Shown here: positions 23,638-32,403 of the stretch, piece by piece | How positions within the stretch are numbered: the first letter of the stretch is position 1 | How the letters are laid out: every line of letters starts with the position of its first letter | DNA from: Adlercreutzia sp. ZJ176 | GTDB lineage: Bacteria > Actinomycetota > Coriobacteriia > Coriobacteriales > Eggerthellaceae | Direction of reading: 5' to 3' | Assembly: GCF_011038975.1 (NCBI RefSeq) | Contig: NZ_JAAKEC010000001.1 | Span: forward strand, 1 to 64,000 | Length of the DNA: 64,000 nt | Translations under genes and position numbers: made by a program | Notes under the pieces: model-generated | What the model was told of the DNA's origin: nothing | Database searches by the model: none | What the model saw: only the letters and a program-made list of their open reading frames with translations

Positions 23638-26600
23638 CTAGCGGCTTGCGCGCTCCTTGCGACGAGCAACCGAGACGACGCCAAGGGCGGCAACGCCCGC
23701 GAGGGCAGCCGCGCTCGCAAAGCCGAAGACGCCGTCACCCGTCTGGGCCAAGGCAGCTTCCGCCTTGTCTTCAGCCGCAGCGTGCTTCGCGGCGATGACC
23801 TTCTGGTTCGCCTCCGCCTCGGCGGCAAGCGCCGCCTCGTACTTCGCCTTTGCGTCCTCGTAGGCGGCGACAGCGTCCTTGTAAGCGCTCTCGACCTCGC
23901 GATACTCCGCGGAGACCACGGCATGGTCCTTGGCGACCTGGTCAAAGGCGGCCTTAGCGGCATCGAGCTCAACCTGCTTGGCCTGGGCGTCCTTGAAGAG
24001 CGCATCGATGTCCGCGAAGCGCGGGTCGGCGACGCCGTTCTTGAGGGCATCCTTGGGATCGATGGCCCGGTAGTCGGCAGCAAGGGCTTCGGCCTGCGCC
24101 TTGTTCGCCTCAGCTGCCGCAACGGCCTTGCCAGCGGCGACGACGGCCTCCTGGGCTGCCTTCACGTCAGATTCCGCCTTGACGACCGCCTTTTCGGCGG
24201 CCTTCTTGTCAGCTGCGGCCTGATCCTTGGCGGCGAGCAGGGCGTTCAGCTGGCCAAGCCCCTCCTGGGCCTTGCCCGCGCTGGCAGCAGCCGCATCGCG
24301 AAGCTGCTGCTTTTCGGTCTGGTCAGATCGGGCGGCATCGAGCGACGCCTTCTCAGCCGCTTCCTTCTGAGCGGCCGCCGTGCTCTTCTCGTTAGCCGCG
24401 TTTGCCGCCGACTGAGCATCAGCCAGAACATCGGCAGCGGCAGCGTAGTCCGCCTCTGCCTTTTTGAGGTTGTTGCTCGCGGCCTCAAGGCCGGCAACAA
24501 GACCGTTCAGCTTGGATTCGGCATCATCGTAGGCCTGCTGTTTCTCGGACTGGTTTTGCTTGGCAGCATCGAGGGCCGACTCGGCAGCCTCGACCGCCTG
24601 GTTCTTCTTATTAAGCTCCTGGTTAAGCGTCGCGAGGTTCGCGTCGGCGCTGGTCACAGCTTCCTTTGCTTTGGCCAGGTTCCCATTCGCAGCGGCAGCT
24701 GCCTTGTCAGCAGTGTCCTTGGCAGCCTGACGGCTCATGACTTCCTTGTCACCCTTGTCAACGGCGGCCTGCGCAGCGGCGACACGCTCATTCGCCGCCG
24801 TGACCTTATTCGCCGCGCTGGCGGCCGCATCCTGAGCCCTCGTCAGCTGATCCGCAAGCTTACTCTGCTCGGCCTCCGCTGCGTCAAGCTCAGCTTGCGC
24901 CTTCGCCGCTGCCTTGTCGGGATCAACCTTTTCGAGGTACGCGTTGAGAAGCTTCTCGAATTCTCCAACTGTGTATATACCTGCAGTAGGTGTACCGTAT
25001 GAGTAACCAAACGTTTGCCCATAAAAGCAATCCCAGCCACCGTACTGGTTTACTGCGAAACCAGTCGAGATATAGCTGGAATCAACTATATTGAGATAAT
25101 GCCCAACCCCAGACTGAGCCGAACCCGAAGTTTCTTCATAGAGCTTCTTTTCTTCAGTGTACCATGAAGTAAAAGGATCATAGGGTTTATCAGGAGGATA
25201 TCCCCATGACCATGCAATATTCTCTCCAACATTATAGGCACCAGAATGTTTCGGCCCATTTACGACCGACCAATTGGACTGAACCTCAGCAATAGCCATG
25301 AGATAAAGGCTCACATCTAGCTCTTTGAGGGTGTTGCCCTCCCCTCCCAGAGGATCAGTACCCTCTTTCACTCGAAGCTCATTGCATTTTTTGATCCACT
25401 CAACGGTTGCCTTGAGGTTCTCGATGCTCGTCGCATCCCCCTCTGCCCCGATGTGCGTCGCATCAGCAACTTCGCTTGGAGAAGCAGCGCCAAAAAAACT
25501 ACTAAGCTTAGATGCATCAGCGCTCAAGGGTTTGCCCCTTAGGATGGCCTCCAGGTCATCGGCCAGCTGCTTGTTATCCCCGGCAACTTCCTTGAAGAAA
25601 CCGAGCGAACCCGTGGCGCGAAGATCGGTCGCCTTCTGCTCGGCAGCAGCCTTCTGAGCCTTTGCATCCTCCACAGCCTGGTCAGCAGCGGCCTTGTCCC
25701 TTTCGGCCTCCACGACCTTCTGGTCAGCGGACTGCTTTTCGCTCTCAGCCTGCTTGAGGGCGGCCTTGGCGGCCTCAAGCTCGCTCGCATAGTCCGAAGC
25801 GGCAGCCTGAGCCGCCTTGAGGGCGGTATCGGCTGCAACAGCGTCCTGATTCGCGACGTTCGCCTTCTCCTGAGCGGCAGCTTCCGCAGCCTTCGCCTCA
25901 TTGAGATCGCCTTTAGCCTGAGCAACGTTCTGAGAAGCAGTAGCCTGCTCAGCCTGGGCCTTAGCCAGATCCTGATTGGCCGTTGCCGTCGAGGCCTTCG
26001 CCTCGTTCAGTGCGCCTTCCGCAGCCGTCACGGCAGCTTGAGCCTCGGCCCGCTTCTCGTCAGACGCGCTGGCGAGCAGATCGTTGTAATTAGCCTGCGC
26101 CTCATCGCGCGTCGCCTTCGCCGCCGCTTCTTGCGCCTGAGCGGACGCGAGCGCACCCTGTGCCTTCGCAGCGGCTGCGTCGGCCTCGTCGCTCGCCTGC
26201 TTGGCCGCGTCGTAGGCCGCCTGGGCCTGGGAGGCGGCAGCGGAGGCCTTCTCGAGATCGCCCTCGGCTGCCGCGAGCGCCTTCTGAGTTTCGTCAACCG
26301 CCTTCTGGGCCTCGGCAACGGCCTCGGGCGTTGCCACCTCGGCCGCCTTCTGAGCCTCAGCCAGCTTCGCGGTAGCCGCTTCGGCGCTCTTCACGGCATT
26401 CTCGTAGGCCTGCTCCTTGGCGGCCTGGTCAGCAACAGCCGCCTCCTCTGCCGCCTCGGCCTCCTCGAGGGCCTTCACGGTGGCCTCCGCCTCGGCTACC
26501 GCCTTGTCGGTCTGCGCCTTCAGCTCACCGAGGGCAGCCGCCTCCGCGGCATCATAAGCCTGCTGCGCAGCATCGTAATCAGCCTGGGACTCATCATACC

Positions 26601-26910
26601 GCTGCTGGGACTCCTCGTAGCCAGGGGTCGCCTCGTCGAGCGCCGCCTTGGCGCCGTCGGCCTCTGTCTTCGCCTCGTCCATGGTGGTCTTCAGCTTGGC
26701 GATTTCCGATTGAACGCCCTCGTTGACTTCAGCTGCAATCCGATCGTTAATCTTGTCAACCTGATTGTCAGCAGCAGAAGCCTCGGCTGCAAACGCAAGC
26801 GGCGCAGGAGAAACTGCCAGAGATGCCGCCAGCGTTGTCGCCACTATTGACGTGATGAGGGGATTACCCCCCCCCTGAGCCTTTTTCGCATGCTTCGCGT
26901 TCTTGACCAT
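23638..26910 (-). CDS. cell-wall-anchored coiled-coil protein with internal CAP domain
   Basis: This secreted 1,090-residue protein starts with a signal peptide (residues 1-42, basic KNAKHAKKAQ, then a hydrophobic core and AFAAEASA). About 430 residues of Ala/Glu/Lys-rich coiled coil follow. Residues 480-655 form a CAP/SCP-PR1 domain with GPKHSG, VGENIAWSWG, GVGHYLNIVDS and an aromatic-rich tail. A second coiled coil runs to about 1040. The C-terminus has LAQTGDG near 1053, a hydrophobic helix and RRKERASR, a sortase signal of the LAxTG type. The CAP-coding DNA (about 24955-25530) is much more AT-rich than the coils. The ATG at 26910 has AGGAG eight bases upstream. Confidence 0.85.
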   Translation of the reverse strand: MVKNAKHAKKAQGGGNPLITSIVATTLAASLAVSPAPLAFAAEASAADNQVDKINDRIAAEVNEGVQSEIAKLKTTMDEAKTEADGAKAALDEATPGYEESQQRYDESQADYDAAQQAYDAAEAAALGELKAQTDKAVAEAEATVKALEEAEAAEEAAVADQAAKEQAYENAVKSAEAATAKLAEAQKAAEVATPEAVAEAQKAVDETQKALAAAEGDLEKASAAASQAQAAYDAAKQASDEADAAAAKAQGALASAQAQEAAAKATRDEAQANYNDLLASASDEKRAEAQAAVTAAEGALNEAKASTATANQDLAKAQAEQATASQNVAQAKGDLNEAKAAEAAAQEKANVANQDAVAADTALKAAQAAASDYASELEAAKAALKQAESEKQSADQKVVEAERDKAAADQAVEDAKAQKAAAEQKATDLRATGSLGFFKEVAGDNKQLADDLEAILRGKPLSADASKLSSFFGAASPSEVADATHIGAEGDATSIENLKATVEWIKKCNELRVKEGTDPLGGEGNTLKELDVSLYLMAIAEVQSNWSVVNGPKHSGAYNVGENIAWSWGYPPDKPYDPFTSWYTEEKKLYEETSGSAQSGVGHYLNIVDSSYISTGFAVNQYGGWDCFYGQTFGYSYGTPTAGIYTVGEFEKLLNAYLEKVDPDKAAAKAQAELDAAEAEQSKLADQLTRAQDAAASAANKVTAANERVAAAQAAVDKGDKEVMSRQAAKDTADKAAAAANGNLAKAKEAVTSADANLATLNQELNKKNQAVEAAESALDAAKQNQSEKQQAYDDAESKLNGLVAGLEAASNNLKKAEADYAAAADVLADAQSAANAANEKSTAAAQKEAAEKASLDAARSDQTEKQQLRDAAAASAGKAQEGLGQLNALLAAKDQAAADKKAAEKAVVKAESDVKAAQEAVVAAGKAVAAAEANKAQAEALAADYRAIDPKDALKNGVADPRFADIDALFKDAQAKQVELDAAKAAFDQVAKDHAVVSAEYREVESAYKDAVAAYEDAKAKYEAALAAEAEANQKVIAAKHAAAEDKAEAALAQTGDGVFGFASAAALAGVAALGVVSVARRKERASR

Positions 26911-26966
26911 ATGAACTTCTCCTGTCATCTGAGCAGCAGTTAAGTTAGCTGGAGCTTCTTCTTTTG

Positions 26967-27013
26967 AGCGTCTGGCAGGCCCTGTGCGAGCAGCACAGGG
27001 CCTGCCAGACGCT
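26967..27013. promoter_or_regulatory. 21-bp perfect hairpin in the leader of the surface-protein gene
   Basis: AGCGTCTGGCAGGCCCTGTGC and its complement flank a five-base loop, 57 bases before the minus-strand ATG. On the plus strand it is followed by TTTATAAT; on minus there is no U-tract. The rest of the 26911-27190 gap is moderately AT-rich and must contain the promoter, which I cannot place with confidence. Confidence 0.55.
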
Positions 27014-27192
27014 TTATAATCCCTTGAATTCTGCATCTTCGCTTCAGCTTTTTCAACGATATGGAAACGAACGGGTATTTTGATGTAACCAATAATGGTT
27101 TGGCTCCTCCTTAGGCAAGAGACGTCGCCCTATCTGCCCGCTGTGCAAATGCACGCGATCATGCAACGAATGAACAGGTCTTTCAGACGCAA

Positions 27193-27226
27193 AGAGGCCC
27201 GCCCAGCATGCTGGACGGGCCTCTTC
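27193..27226 (-). terminator. terminator of rplM-rpsI
   Basis: Same stem as at 23577-23602 (GCCCAGCATGCTGG core), extended to AGAGG/CCTCT and followed on the minus strand by TTTGCG. It lies 27 bases past the rpsI stop. Confidence 0.75.
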
Positions 27227-27252
27227 TTGGCAAAGCGTATGCCGCTGCGGAA

Positions 27253-27645
27253 CTAGCGCTTGCTGAACTGCGGGCGCTTGCGAGCCTTCTTGAGGCCCGG
27301 CTTCTTGCGCTCGACCACGCGGGCGTCACGCGTCAGGAAACCAGCCTTCTTCAGCTCGGCGCGGTAGTCGCCGGCCTCGAGCAGCGCGCGGGAGATGCCG
27401 TGGCGCAGCGCGCCGGCCTGGCCCGAGATGCCGCCGCCGTTGATGCGGGCGATCACGTCGAAGTGGCCCTGGGTGTCAGTCACCTTGAAGGGGGTCTTCG
27501 CGTAGTTGAGCAGAGCCTCACGACCGAAGTACTCGTCGCCCGAGCGACCGTTGATCGTCACCTTGCCGGTGCCGGGAACGAGACGCACGCGAGCGACTGC
27601 GTTCTTACGACGGCCCGTGCCGTAGTACAGAGCTTCATTCGCCAT
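27253..27645 (-). CDS. rpsI: 30S ribosomal protein S9 (uS9)
   Basis: The 130-residue protein reads [19 protein letters not shown] near the N-terminus and [19 protein letters not shown] in the middle. It ends in a basic tail, [12 protein letters not shown], which reaches the P-site tRNA. Length and tail are canonical. The gene lies two bases after the rplM stop, the universal rplM-rpsI order. Confidence 0.98.
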   Translation of the reverse strand: MANEALYYGTGRRKNAVARVRLVPGTGKVTINGRSGDEYFGREALLNYAKTPFKVTDTQGHFDVIARINGGGISGQAGALRHGISRALLEAGDYRAELKKAGFLTRDARVVERKKPGLKKARKRPQFSKR

Positions 27646-27647
27646 GA

Positions 27648-28082
27648 TTAACCCTCCATCTCAATCTTGCGGGGCTGCTGCGCGGCATGGGGATGCTCCG
27701 CACCAGCGTAAACCTTCAGCTTCTTGCCCATGGCACGACCCAGCGTGTTCTTCGGCAGCATGCCCTTGACGGCATGCTCGATCACGCGCTCGGGGTGCTT
27801 CGCCATGGCCTCCGCGAAGGTCTCGGACTTGAGCCCGCCGGGATAACCGCTGTGACGATAGTAGGTCTTCTGCGCAGCCTTGGTGCCCGTCAGGCGGATC
27901 TTGTCCGCGTTGACGATGATCACGAAGTCGCCCGTGTCAACATGGGGGGTGTACTGCGGCTTGTGCTTGCCCTTCAGGATGTGAGCGGCCTTGGCAGCCA
28001 CGCGACCGAGAACCTGGTCCTCAGCGTCGATGACGACCCACTCGCGCTCAACCTCACCGGGCTTCGCATAATACGTCTTCAC
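27648..28082 (-). CDS. rplM: 50S ribosomal protein L13 (uL13)
   Basis: This 144-residue large-subunit protein has family signatures [26 protein letters not shown] and [34 protein letters not shown]. First gene of the two-gene ribosomal operon, with AGGAAC before the ATG and a strong promoter about 215 bases upstream, leaving room for leader control. Confidence 0.98.
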   Translation of the reverse strand: MKTYYAKPGEVEREWVVIDAEDQVLGRVAAKAAHILKGKHKPQYTPHVDTGDFVIIVNADKIRLTGTKAAQKTYYRHSGYPGGLKSETFAEAMAKHPERVIEHAVKGMLPKNTLGRAMGKKLKVYAGAEHPHAAQQPRKIEMEG

Positions 28083-28295
28083 TTAAGTTCCTCCAATAAA
28101 TGCTTGTCCTACGTGGCGTTTCACCGCCATTGCTTGCGCTGGCGCGCCTTGCAGGATGTGTTTGTTTTCAAAAGTGCAGGTTGCCTTGGCGCTGGTTTCC
28201 TACGCCAGCACGCGGGGTGTGGGCCTGGACTCCCTCTTTCCGCGCTCCGCAGCACGTTCTGCGTTTACGGGGCTTTTGAAAGCGAACTTTTGCAT

Positions 28296-28323
28296 TGTAT
28301 ATACGCGCGCGCGAAAAAGTCAA
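28296..28323 (-). promoter_or_regulatory. strong rplM-rpsI promoter
   Basis: On the minus strand TTGACT (28318-28323) and TATACA (28296-28301) are 16 bases apart, with the overlapping box TACAAT at 18 bases. It is the closest match to a housekeeping sigma consensus in the window. Confidence 0.7.
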
Positions 28324-28689
28324 CGAGAATTGCGGAAAAGTCGCGAGAATACCCGATGGGAGCTGGGGTGGTGGGAGTTGGCGGGGCTGCGGGATGCGGA
28401 GGGTGGCGGGAGGGTGGGGCTGACGGAGGCCAGGTTGGCGAAGGTTGCGTGGCGCTGGGCTGGCGATGGGTTGACGAGATCTGACCCTGGGATCGATAAA
28501 GAGTTAGTCATGGCTAACGCTTATGCTGTTTCCAAATTCGGAATCGCTCAGTGGCTTTTTTCCCTATCATAGTGAGCCGTACGAAACTTTTGGGAGGATT
28601 ACGCCTCGCGCGGCATGCGTGAGAGCGCGCGGCGCGGACGGGCGCGACGGGGGCGGACGCGCCCGCGAAGGACGCGCACGTTTCTGCGC
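28324..28689. other. gap between the ribosomal operon and the ZIP gene
   Basis: The 750-base gap between rplM and the ZIP gene shows G-rich sequence (28360-28470), an AT-richer pocket around 28500-28590 suited to the ZIP promoter, then very GC-rich sequence. No gene is supported. Confidence 0.35.
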
Positions 28690-28790
28690 GGCGCAGGCGG
28701 GCGGCACCGCGACCGCGCAAGCGGCGCAGGCGGGCGGTGCCGCGGCCGCGCAGGCGACACGGGCAGACGACGCCACAACCGCGCAGACGG
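28690..28790 (+). repeat. 33-base tandem repeat upstream of the ZIP gene
   Basis: Two copies of a unit beginning GGCGCAGGCGGGCGG (28690 and 28723) differ at four positions; a third degenerate copy follows. The period is a multiple of three, so it encodes an 11-residue AQAGG(T/A)ATAQA-like repeat in one frame, but no start or ribosome site supports expression. Confidence 0.55.
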
Positions 28791-28832
28791 CACCGCGGCA
28801 CGCAGCGCACGAGGCGAGGAGGAGCTTTCGCA

Positions 28833-29699
28833 ATGGAGATGATGGACCCGTTCTGGTTCGTGACGCTGGTCACGCTGCTGTCGGGCGCAGGCGGAACCGG
28901 CGTCGGGGGCGTGGTCGGCGCGCTGTGCAAGAGCGACTCAAACCGCACCATCAGCCTGCTTCTGGCGTTCGCGGGCGGCGTGATGACCGCCATGGTGTGC
29001 TTCGACCTGCTCGCCGAGTCAGTTGAGGCCGCGGACAAGGTGCTCGACTCGGGCGTGCTGCTGGTGATCGCCTCCGTGGTGGCGGGCGTGGGCGTGGTGT
29101 ACGGGCTCAACTACGTGATCGACCGGCGGACGCACGACGAGGTGCCCCACGTGGCCGCCGCCGAGCACCCCAAGACGCACGACGACATCGACGAGCTCAT
29201 CCACGCCGACCACTGGGCCGAACACAAGCGCAACAACGACTCGCGTGCGAGCCTCATGGTAGCGGGCGTGGTGATGGCCTGCGCCATCGCGCTGCACAAC
29301 GTGCCCGAGGGCATGACCATCGGCGCGAGCTTCGCCATCTCGGACAGCCTGATGCTCGGCACGGGCATGATCATGGCCGTACTCATCGGCCTGCACAACA
29401 TCCCCGAGGGCATGGCCGTGAGCGTGCCTCTGATCTCGGGCGGCATGGGCCGCGCGCGCGCCGTGGCACTCACGGCGGCATGCGGCCTGCCCACGCTCCT
29501 GGGCGCGTGGCTGGGCCTGTGGCTCGGCGACGTGGGGCCCTTCGGGCTGGCGGCCAGCCTCGGGTTCGCCTCGGGCGCCATGCTCTACGTGGTATTCGGC
29601 GAGATCATCCCCCAGTCGGTGCTGATGTACCGCAGCAAGGCCCCGGCGTTCGCCGTCATCGTGGGCCTCATGCTGGGCCTGCTCATCATCTTCGCCTAG
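28833..29699 (+). CDS. ZIP-family metal transporter (ZupT/GufA-like)
   Basis: This 288-residue inner-membrane protein with about eight helices imports Zn2+ or related divalent cations. Two signature motifs, HNVPEG (near 156) and HNIPEG (near 188), form the transport site on helices IV and V. A long His/Asp-rich loop (HVAAAEHPKTHDDIDELIHADHWAEH, about 107-132 by position) is probably a cytosolic metal sensor. The ATG at 28833 has GGAGGAG upstream; longer frames pass into the tandem repeats. Confidence 0.9.
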   Translation: MEMMDPFWFVTLVTLLSGAGGTGVGGVVGALCKSDSNRTISLLLAFAGGVMTAMVCFDLLAESVEAADKVLDSGVLLVIASVVAGVGVVYGLNYVIDRRTHDEVPHVAAAEHPKTHDDIDELIHADHWAEHKRNNDSRASLMVAGVVMACAIALHNVPEGMTIGASFAISDSLMLGTGMIMAVLIGLHNIPEGMAVSVPLISGGMGRARAVALTAACGLPTLLGAWLGLWLGDVGPFGLAASLGFASGAMLYVVFGEIIPQSVLMYRSKAPAFAVIVGLMLGLLIIFA

Positions 29700-29757
29700 C
29701 GCGCCTCAACGGCAGCGGCTCAACGGCAGCGCTCACGCGCAACGGGGCCTGACGCGG

Positions 29758-29795
29758 GGGGTGGGGCGCGCCTGCCTGCGTGCGCGCCCCACCCC
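29758..29795. terminator. bidirectional hairpin between the ZIP gene and metY
   Basis: GGGGTGGGGCGCGC (29758-29771) pairs perfectly with 29782-29795 across a ten-base loop, midway between convergent genes. It lacks a U-tract on either side. Confidence 0.5.
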
Positions 29796-29853
29796 GAAGC
29801 GCCGCGGCCGCCCTCCTGCGAAGGTGCCCTCCGGCGCCCCTCCCCCGCAGCCG

Positions 29854-31134
29854 CTAGACGGCGGCGAGCGCCTGGTCGAGGTCGGCGATCAGGTCCTCGG
29901 CGGCCTCGATGCCGCACGACAGGCGCACCAAATCGGGCGAGATGCCGGCCGCCGCCAGCTCCTCGTCGTTCATCTGGCGGTGCGTGGCGTTGGCCGGGTG
30001 CAGCACGCAGGTGCGCGCGTCGGCCACGTGCGTGGCGATCTGCGCGAGCTTGAGGTTCGCCATGAACGTCTCGGCCGCCGCGCGCCCACCGGCCACGCCG
30101 AAGCTCACCACGCCGCACGCGCCCTCAGGCAGGTACTTCCGCGCGCGCTCGTACTCGGCGTCGCCCTTAAGGCCGGGGTAGCGCACCCAGGCCACCTTCG
30201 GGTGCGCGGCCAGGTGCTGCGCCACCGCCAGGCCGTTTCTCGCATGCTGCGCCATGCGCAGGTGCAGGCTCTCGAGGCCCATGTTGATGAGGAACGCGTT
30301 CTGCGGCGCCTGGATGGAGCCCAAGTCGCGCATGAGCTGGGCCGTCGCCTTCGTGATGTAGGCGCCCTCAAGCCCGAAGCGCTCGACGTACACCACGCCG
30401 TGGTAGCTCTCGTCGGGCTGCGTGAGGCCGGGGAACTTGTCCGCGTGCGCCGTCCAGTCGAACTTCCCCGCGTCCACAATCACGCCGCCGACGGTGGCGC
30501 CATGGCCGTCCATATACTTGGTGGTGGAGTGCGTGACGATGTCGGCGCCCCACTCGATGGGGCGGCACAGCACCGGCGTGGGGAACGTGTTGTCCACGAT
30601 CAGCGGCACGCCATGCGCGTGCGCGGCCGCGGCGAAGCGCTCGATGTCGAGCACCGTGAGCGCCGGGTTCGCGATGGTCTCGCCGAACACGCACTTCGTG
30701 TTGGGCCGAAACGCCGCCTCGAGCTCGGCGTCCGTGCAGTTGGGGTCCACGAACGTGCACTCCACGCCCATGCGGCGCATCGTGTGCGCGAGCAGGTTGT
30801 ACGTGCCGCCGTAGATGGACGCCGACGACACCACGTGGTCACCCGCGCCCGCGATGTTGAACACCGCGAAGAAGTTCGCCGCCTGGCCCGACGAGGTGAG
30901 CATGGCCGCCGTGCCGCCCTCGAGCTCGGCGATCTTGGCCGCCACGTAGTCGTTCGTGGGGTTCGCCAGGCGCGTGTAGAAGTAGCCAGACTCCTCCAGG
31001 TCGAAGAGCTTGCCCATGTGCTCGCTCGTGTCGTACTTCCATGTGGTGTTCTGGTAGATGGGAATCTGGCGCGGCTCGGCGTTGCCCGGGCGGTAGCCGC
31101 CCTGCACGCAGGTGGTGCTGATCGACTGGGTCAT
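29854..31134 (-). CDS. metY: O-acetylhomoserine sulfhydrylase
   Basis: This PLP enzyme of the Cys/Met metabolism family makes homocysteine (or methionine) from O-acetylhomoserine and sulfide or methanethiol. The 426-residue length fits MetY rather than the shorter MetB/MetC. The PLP lysine is in THSTTKYMDGHG, and the YFYTRLANPTN signature lies near residue 50. AAGGAG is eight bases before the ATG at 31134; the longer frame to 31176 is unlikely. It is divergent from metA, the gene that makes its substrate. Confidence 0.93.
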   Translation of the reverse strand: MTQSISTTCVQGGYRPGNAEPRQIPIYQNTTWKYDTSEHMGKLFDLEESGYFYTRLANPTNDYVAAKIAELEGGTAAMLTSSGQAANFFAVFNIAGAGDHVVSSASIYGGTYNLLAHTMRRMGVECTFVDPNCTDAELEAAFRPNTKCVFGETIANPALTVLDIERFAAAAHAHGVPLIVDNTFPTPVLCRPIEWGADIVTHSTTKYMDGHGATVGGVIVDAGKFDWTAHADKFPGLTQPDESYHGVVYVERFGLEGAYITKATAQLMRDLGSIQAPQNAFLINMGLESLHLRMAQHARNGLAVAQHLAAHPKVAWVRYPGLKGDAEYERARKYLPEGACGVVSFGVAGGRAAAETFMANLKLAQIATHVADARTCVLHPANATHRQMNDEELAAAGISPDLVRLSCGIEAAEDLIADLDQALAAV

Positions 31135-31193
31135 GGCAGGTGCTCCTTCGGCTTGGGGTGATCCGTCGTGCGTCAAAACGTAGTGATTCGCCT

Positions 31194-31251
31194 ATTATAG
31201 TTTTGCAACCGATAATCCGATGCGCGTTTTCTTCGATAGCCAGTTGCAAAA
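31194..31251. promoter_or_regulatory. metY -10 box and shared metY-metA inverted repeat
   Basis: A perfect TATAAT for metY lies at 31194-31199 on the minus strand. Next to it, TTTTGCAAC (31201-31209) and its complement GTTGCAAAA (31243-31251) form a 9-bp inverted repeat with 33 bases between. For metA, TATAGT at 31315-31320 is a likely -10. One regulator could act on both genes. Confidence 0.5.
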
Positions 31252-31342
31252 TCTTCGTATTGCGCGAAGCCGAACACGTGGCGCCGCCCTGCGCGCAGTT
31301 CCTTTATAGTAAGCGGAACACACCATCTGAAAGGATCCCGCC

Positions 31343-32275
31343 ATGCCCATCCGCATTCCCGACTCACTGCCCGCAACCGCCGCGCTTGAGAGCGAGAACA
31401 TCTTCGTCATGACGGAGTACCGGGCCGTTCACCAGGACATCCGCCCGCTGAAGCTGCTGCTTTTGAACCTCATGCCCACCAAGATCACCACCGAGACGCA
31501 GATCCTGCGCAAGCTGTCGAACACGCCGCTGCAGATCGAGGTGGAGCTTCTGCAAACCGCCAGTCACGACGCGAAGAACGTGGCGGCCGAGCACCTCGAG
31601 ACGTTCTACACCACCTTTGACGAGGTGCGCGACCGACACTTCGACGGCCTCATCATCACGGGTGCGCCGGTCGAGCTGCTTGACTTCGAGGACGTGGACT
31701 ACTGGGAGGAGCTCTGCGCCATCATGGAGTGGTCGAAGACCAACGTGCACTCCACGCTGCACATCTGCTGGGGCGCGCAGGCCGGCATCTACTACCACTA
31801 CGGCGTGCCCAAGCACGAGCTGCCGCAGAAGATGTTCGGCGTATTCGAGCACGACGTGGTCAAGCGCACCTCCCCGCTCATGCGCGGGTTCGACGACGCC
31901 TTCCGGGCGCCGCACTCCCGCTACACCGAAGTGCACGCGGTCGACATCGAGGCGCACCCCGAGCTGGAGCTGGTCGCCGTGTCGGACGAGGCCGGCGTCT
32001 ACATCGCGAAGTCGACGGACTCGTCGAACTTCTTCGTGTTCGGGCACCCCGAGTACGACCGCGGCACGCTCAAGGCCGAGTACGACCGCGACGTGGCGCG
32101 CGGCCTCGACATCGCGCTGCCCGCACATTACTACCCGAACGACGACCCCACCGCCGAGCCGCGCTCCACCTGGCGCGCCCACGCCCAGCTGCTCTACACC
32201 AACTGGCTTAACTACTACGTGTACCAGACGACGCCCTACGACATCGACACGATCGGCGAGCCCGAAGAGAAGTAG
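31343..32275 (+). CDS. metA: homoserine O-acetyltransferase, MetA family
   Basis: It activates homoserine for methionine synthesis. The 310-residue protein carries the MetA catalytic set: Cys142 in [10 protein letters not shown], and His235 and Glu237 in FGHPEYD. The residue that decides the acyl donor, position 111, is Glu (ITGAPVE), which in characterised MetA proteins goes with acetyl-CoA rather than succinyl-CoA. That agrees with the O-acetylhomoserine sulfhydrylase next door. The ATG has AAAGGATC upstream. Confidence 0.93.
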   Translation: MPIRIPDSLPATAALESENIFVMTEYRAVHQDIRPLKLLLLNLMPTKITTETQILRKLSNTPLQIEVELLQTASHDAKNVAAEHLETFYTTFDEVRDRHFDGLIITGAPVELLDFEDVDYWEELCAIMEWSKTNVHSTLHICWGAQAGIYYHYGVPKHELPQKMFGVFEHDVVKRTSPLMRGFDDAFRAPHSRYTEVHAVDIEAHPELELVAVSDEAGVYIAKSTDSSNFFVFGHPEYDRGTLKAEYDRDVARGLDIALPAHYYPNDDPTAEPRSTWRAHAQLLYTNWLNYYVYQTTPYDIDTIGEPEEK

Positions 32276-32353
32276 CTGGTGCGGCCGCGAGATGCGCGGG
32301 GCTGCAGGGTGCGTTTGCGCACCTACGAAGTGCGAGAAACGGCTGGTGGTGTA

Positions 32354-32375
32354 GAATGTTTCACGTGAAACATTC
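32354..32375. promoter_or_regulatory. parS: parS centromere site (perfect), copy 3
   Basis: The core TGTTTCACGTGAAACA at 32357-32372 lies inside a 22-bp palindrome (GAATGTTTCAC and complement), 29 bases before the small ORF at 32404. Confidence 0.9.
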
Positions 32376-32403
32376 GTTCTGCCGCAAAGGAGGGGAATCC
32401 GCG

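Noticed and set aside
23554-25002. A 482-codon plus-strand frame opposite the surface protein
   Set aside because: Leu/Gly/Arg-rich mirror of the Ala/Lys/Glu coiled coil; no start signal, and it runs through the shared terminator.
29761-31161. A 466-codon plus-strand frame opposite metY
   Set aside because: Pure shadow of metY, beginning inside an intergenic hairpin.
32356-32403. N-terminal extension of the small ORF beginning MFHVKH
   Set aside because: These codons are the parS site itself; the ATG at 32404 has a strong ribosome site.
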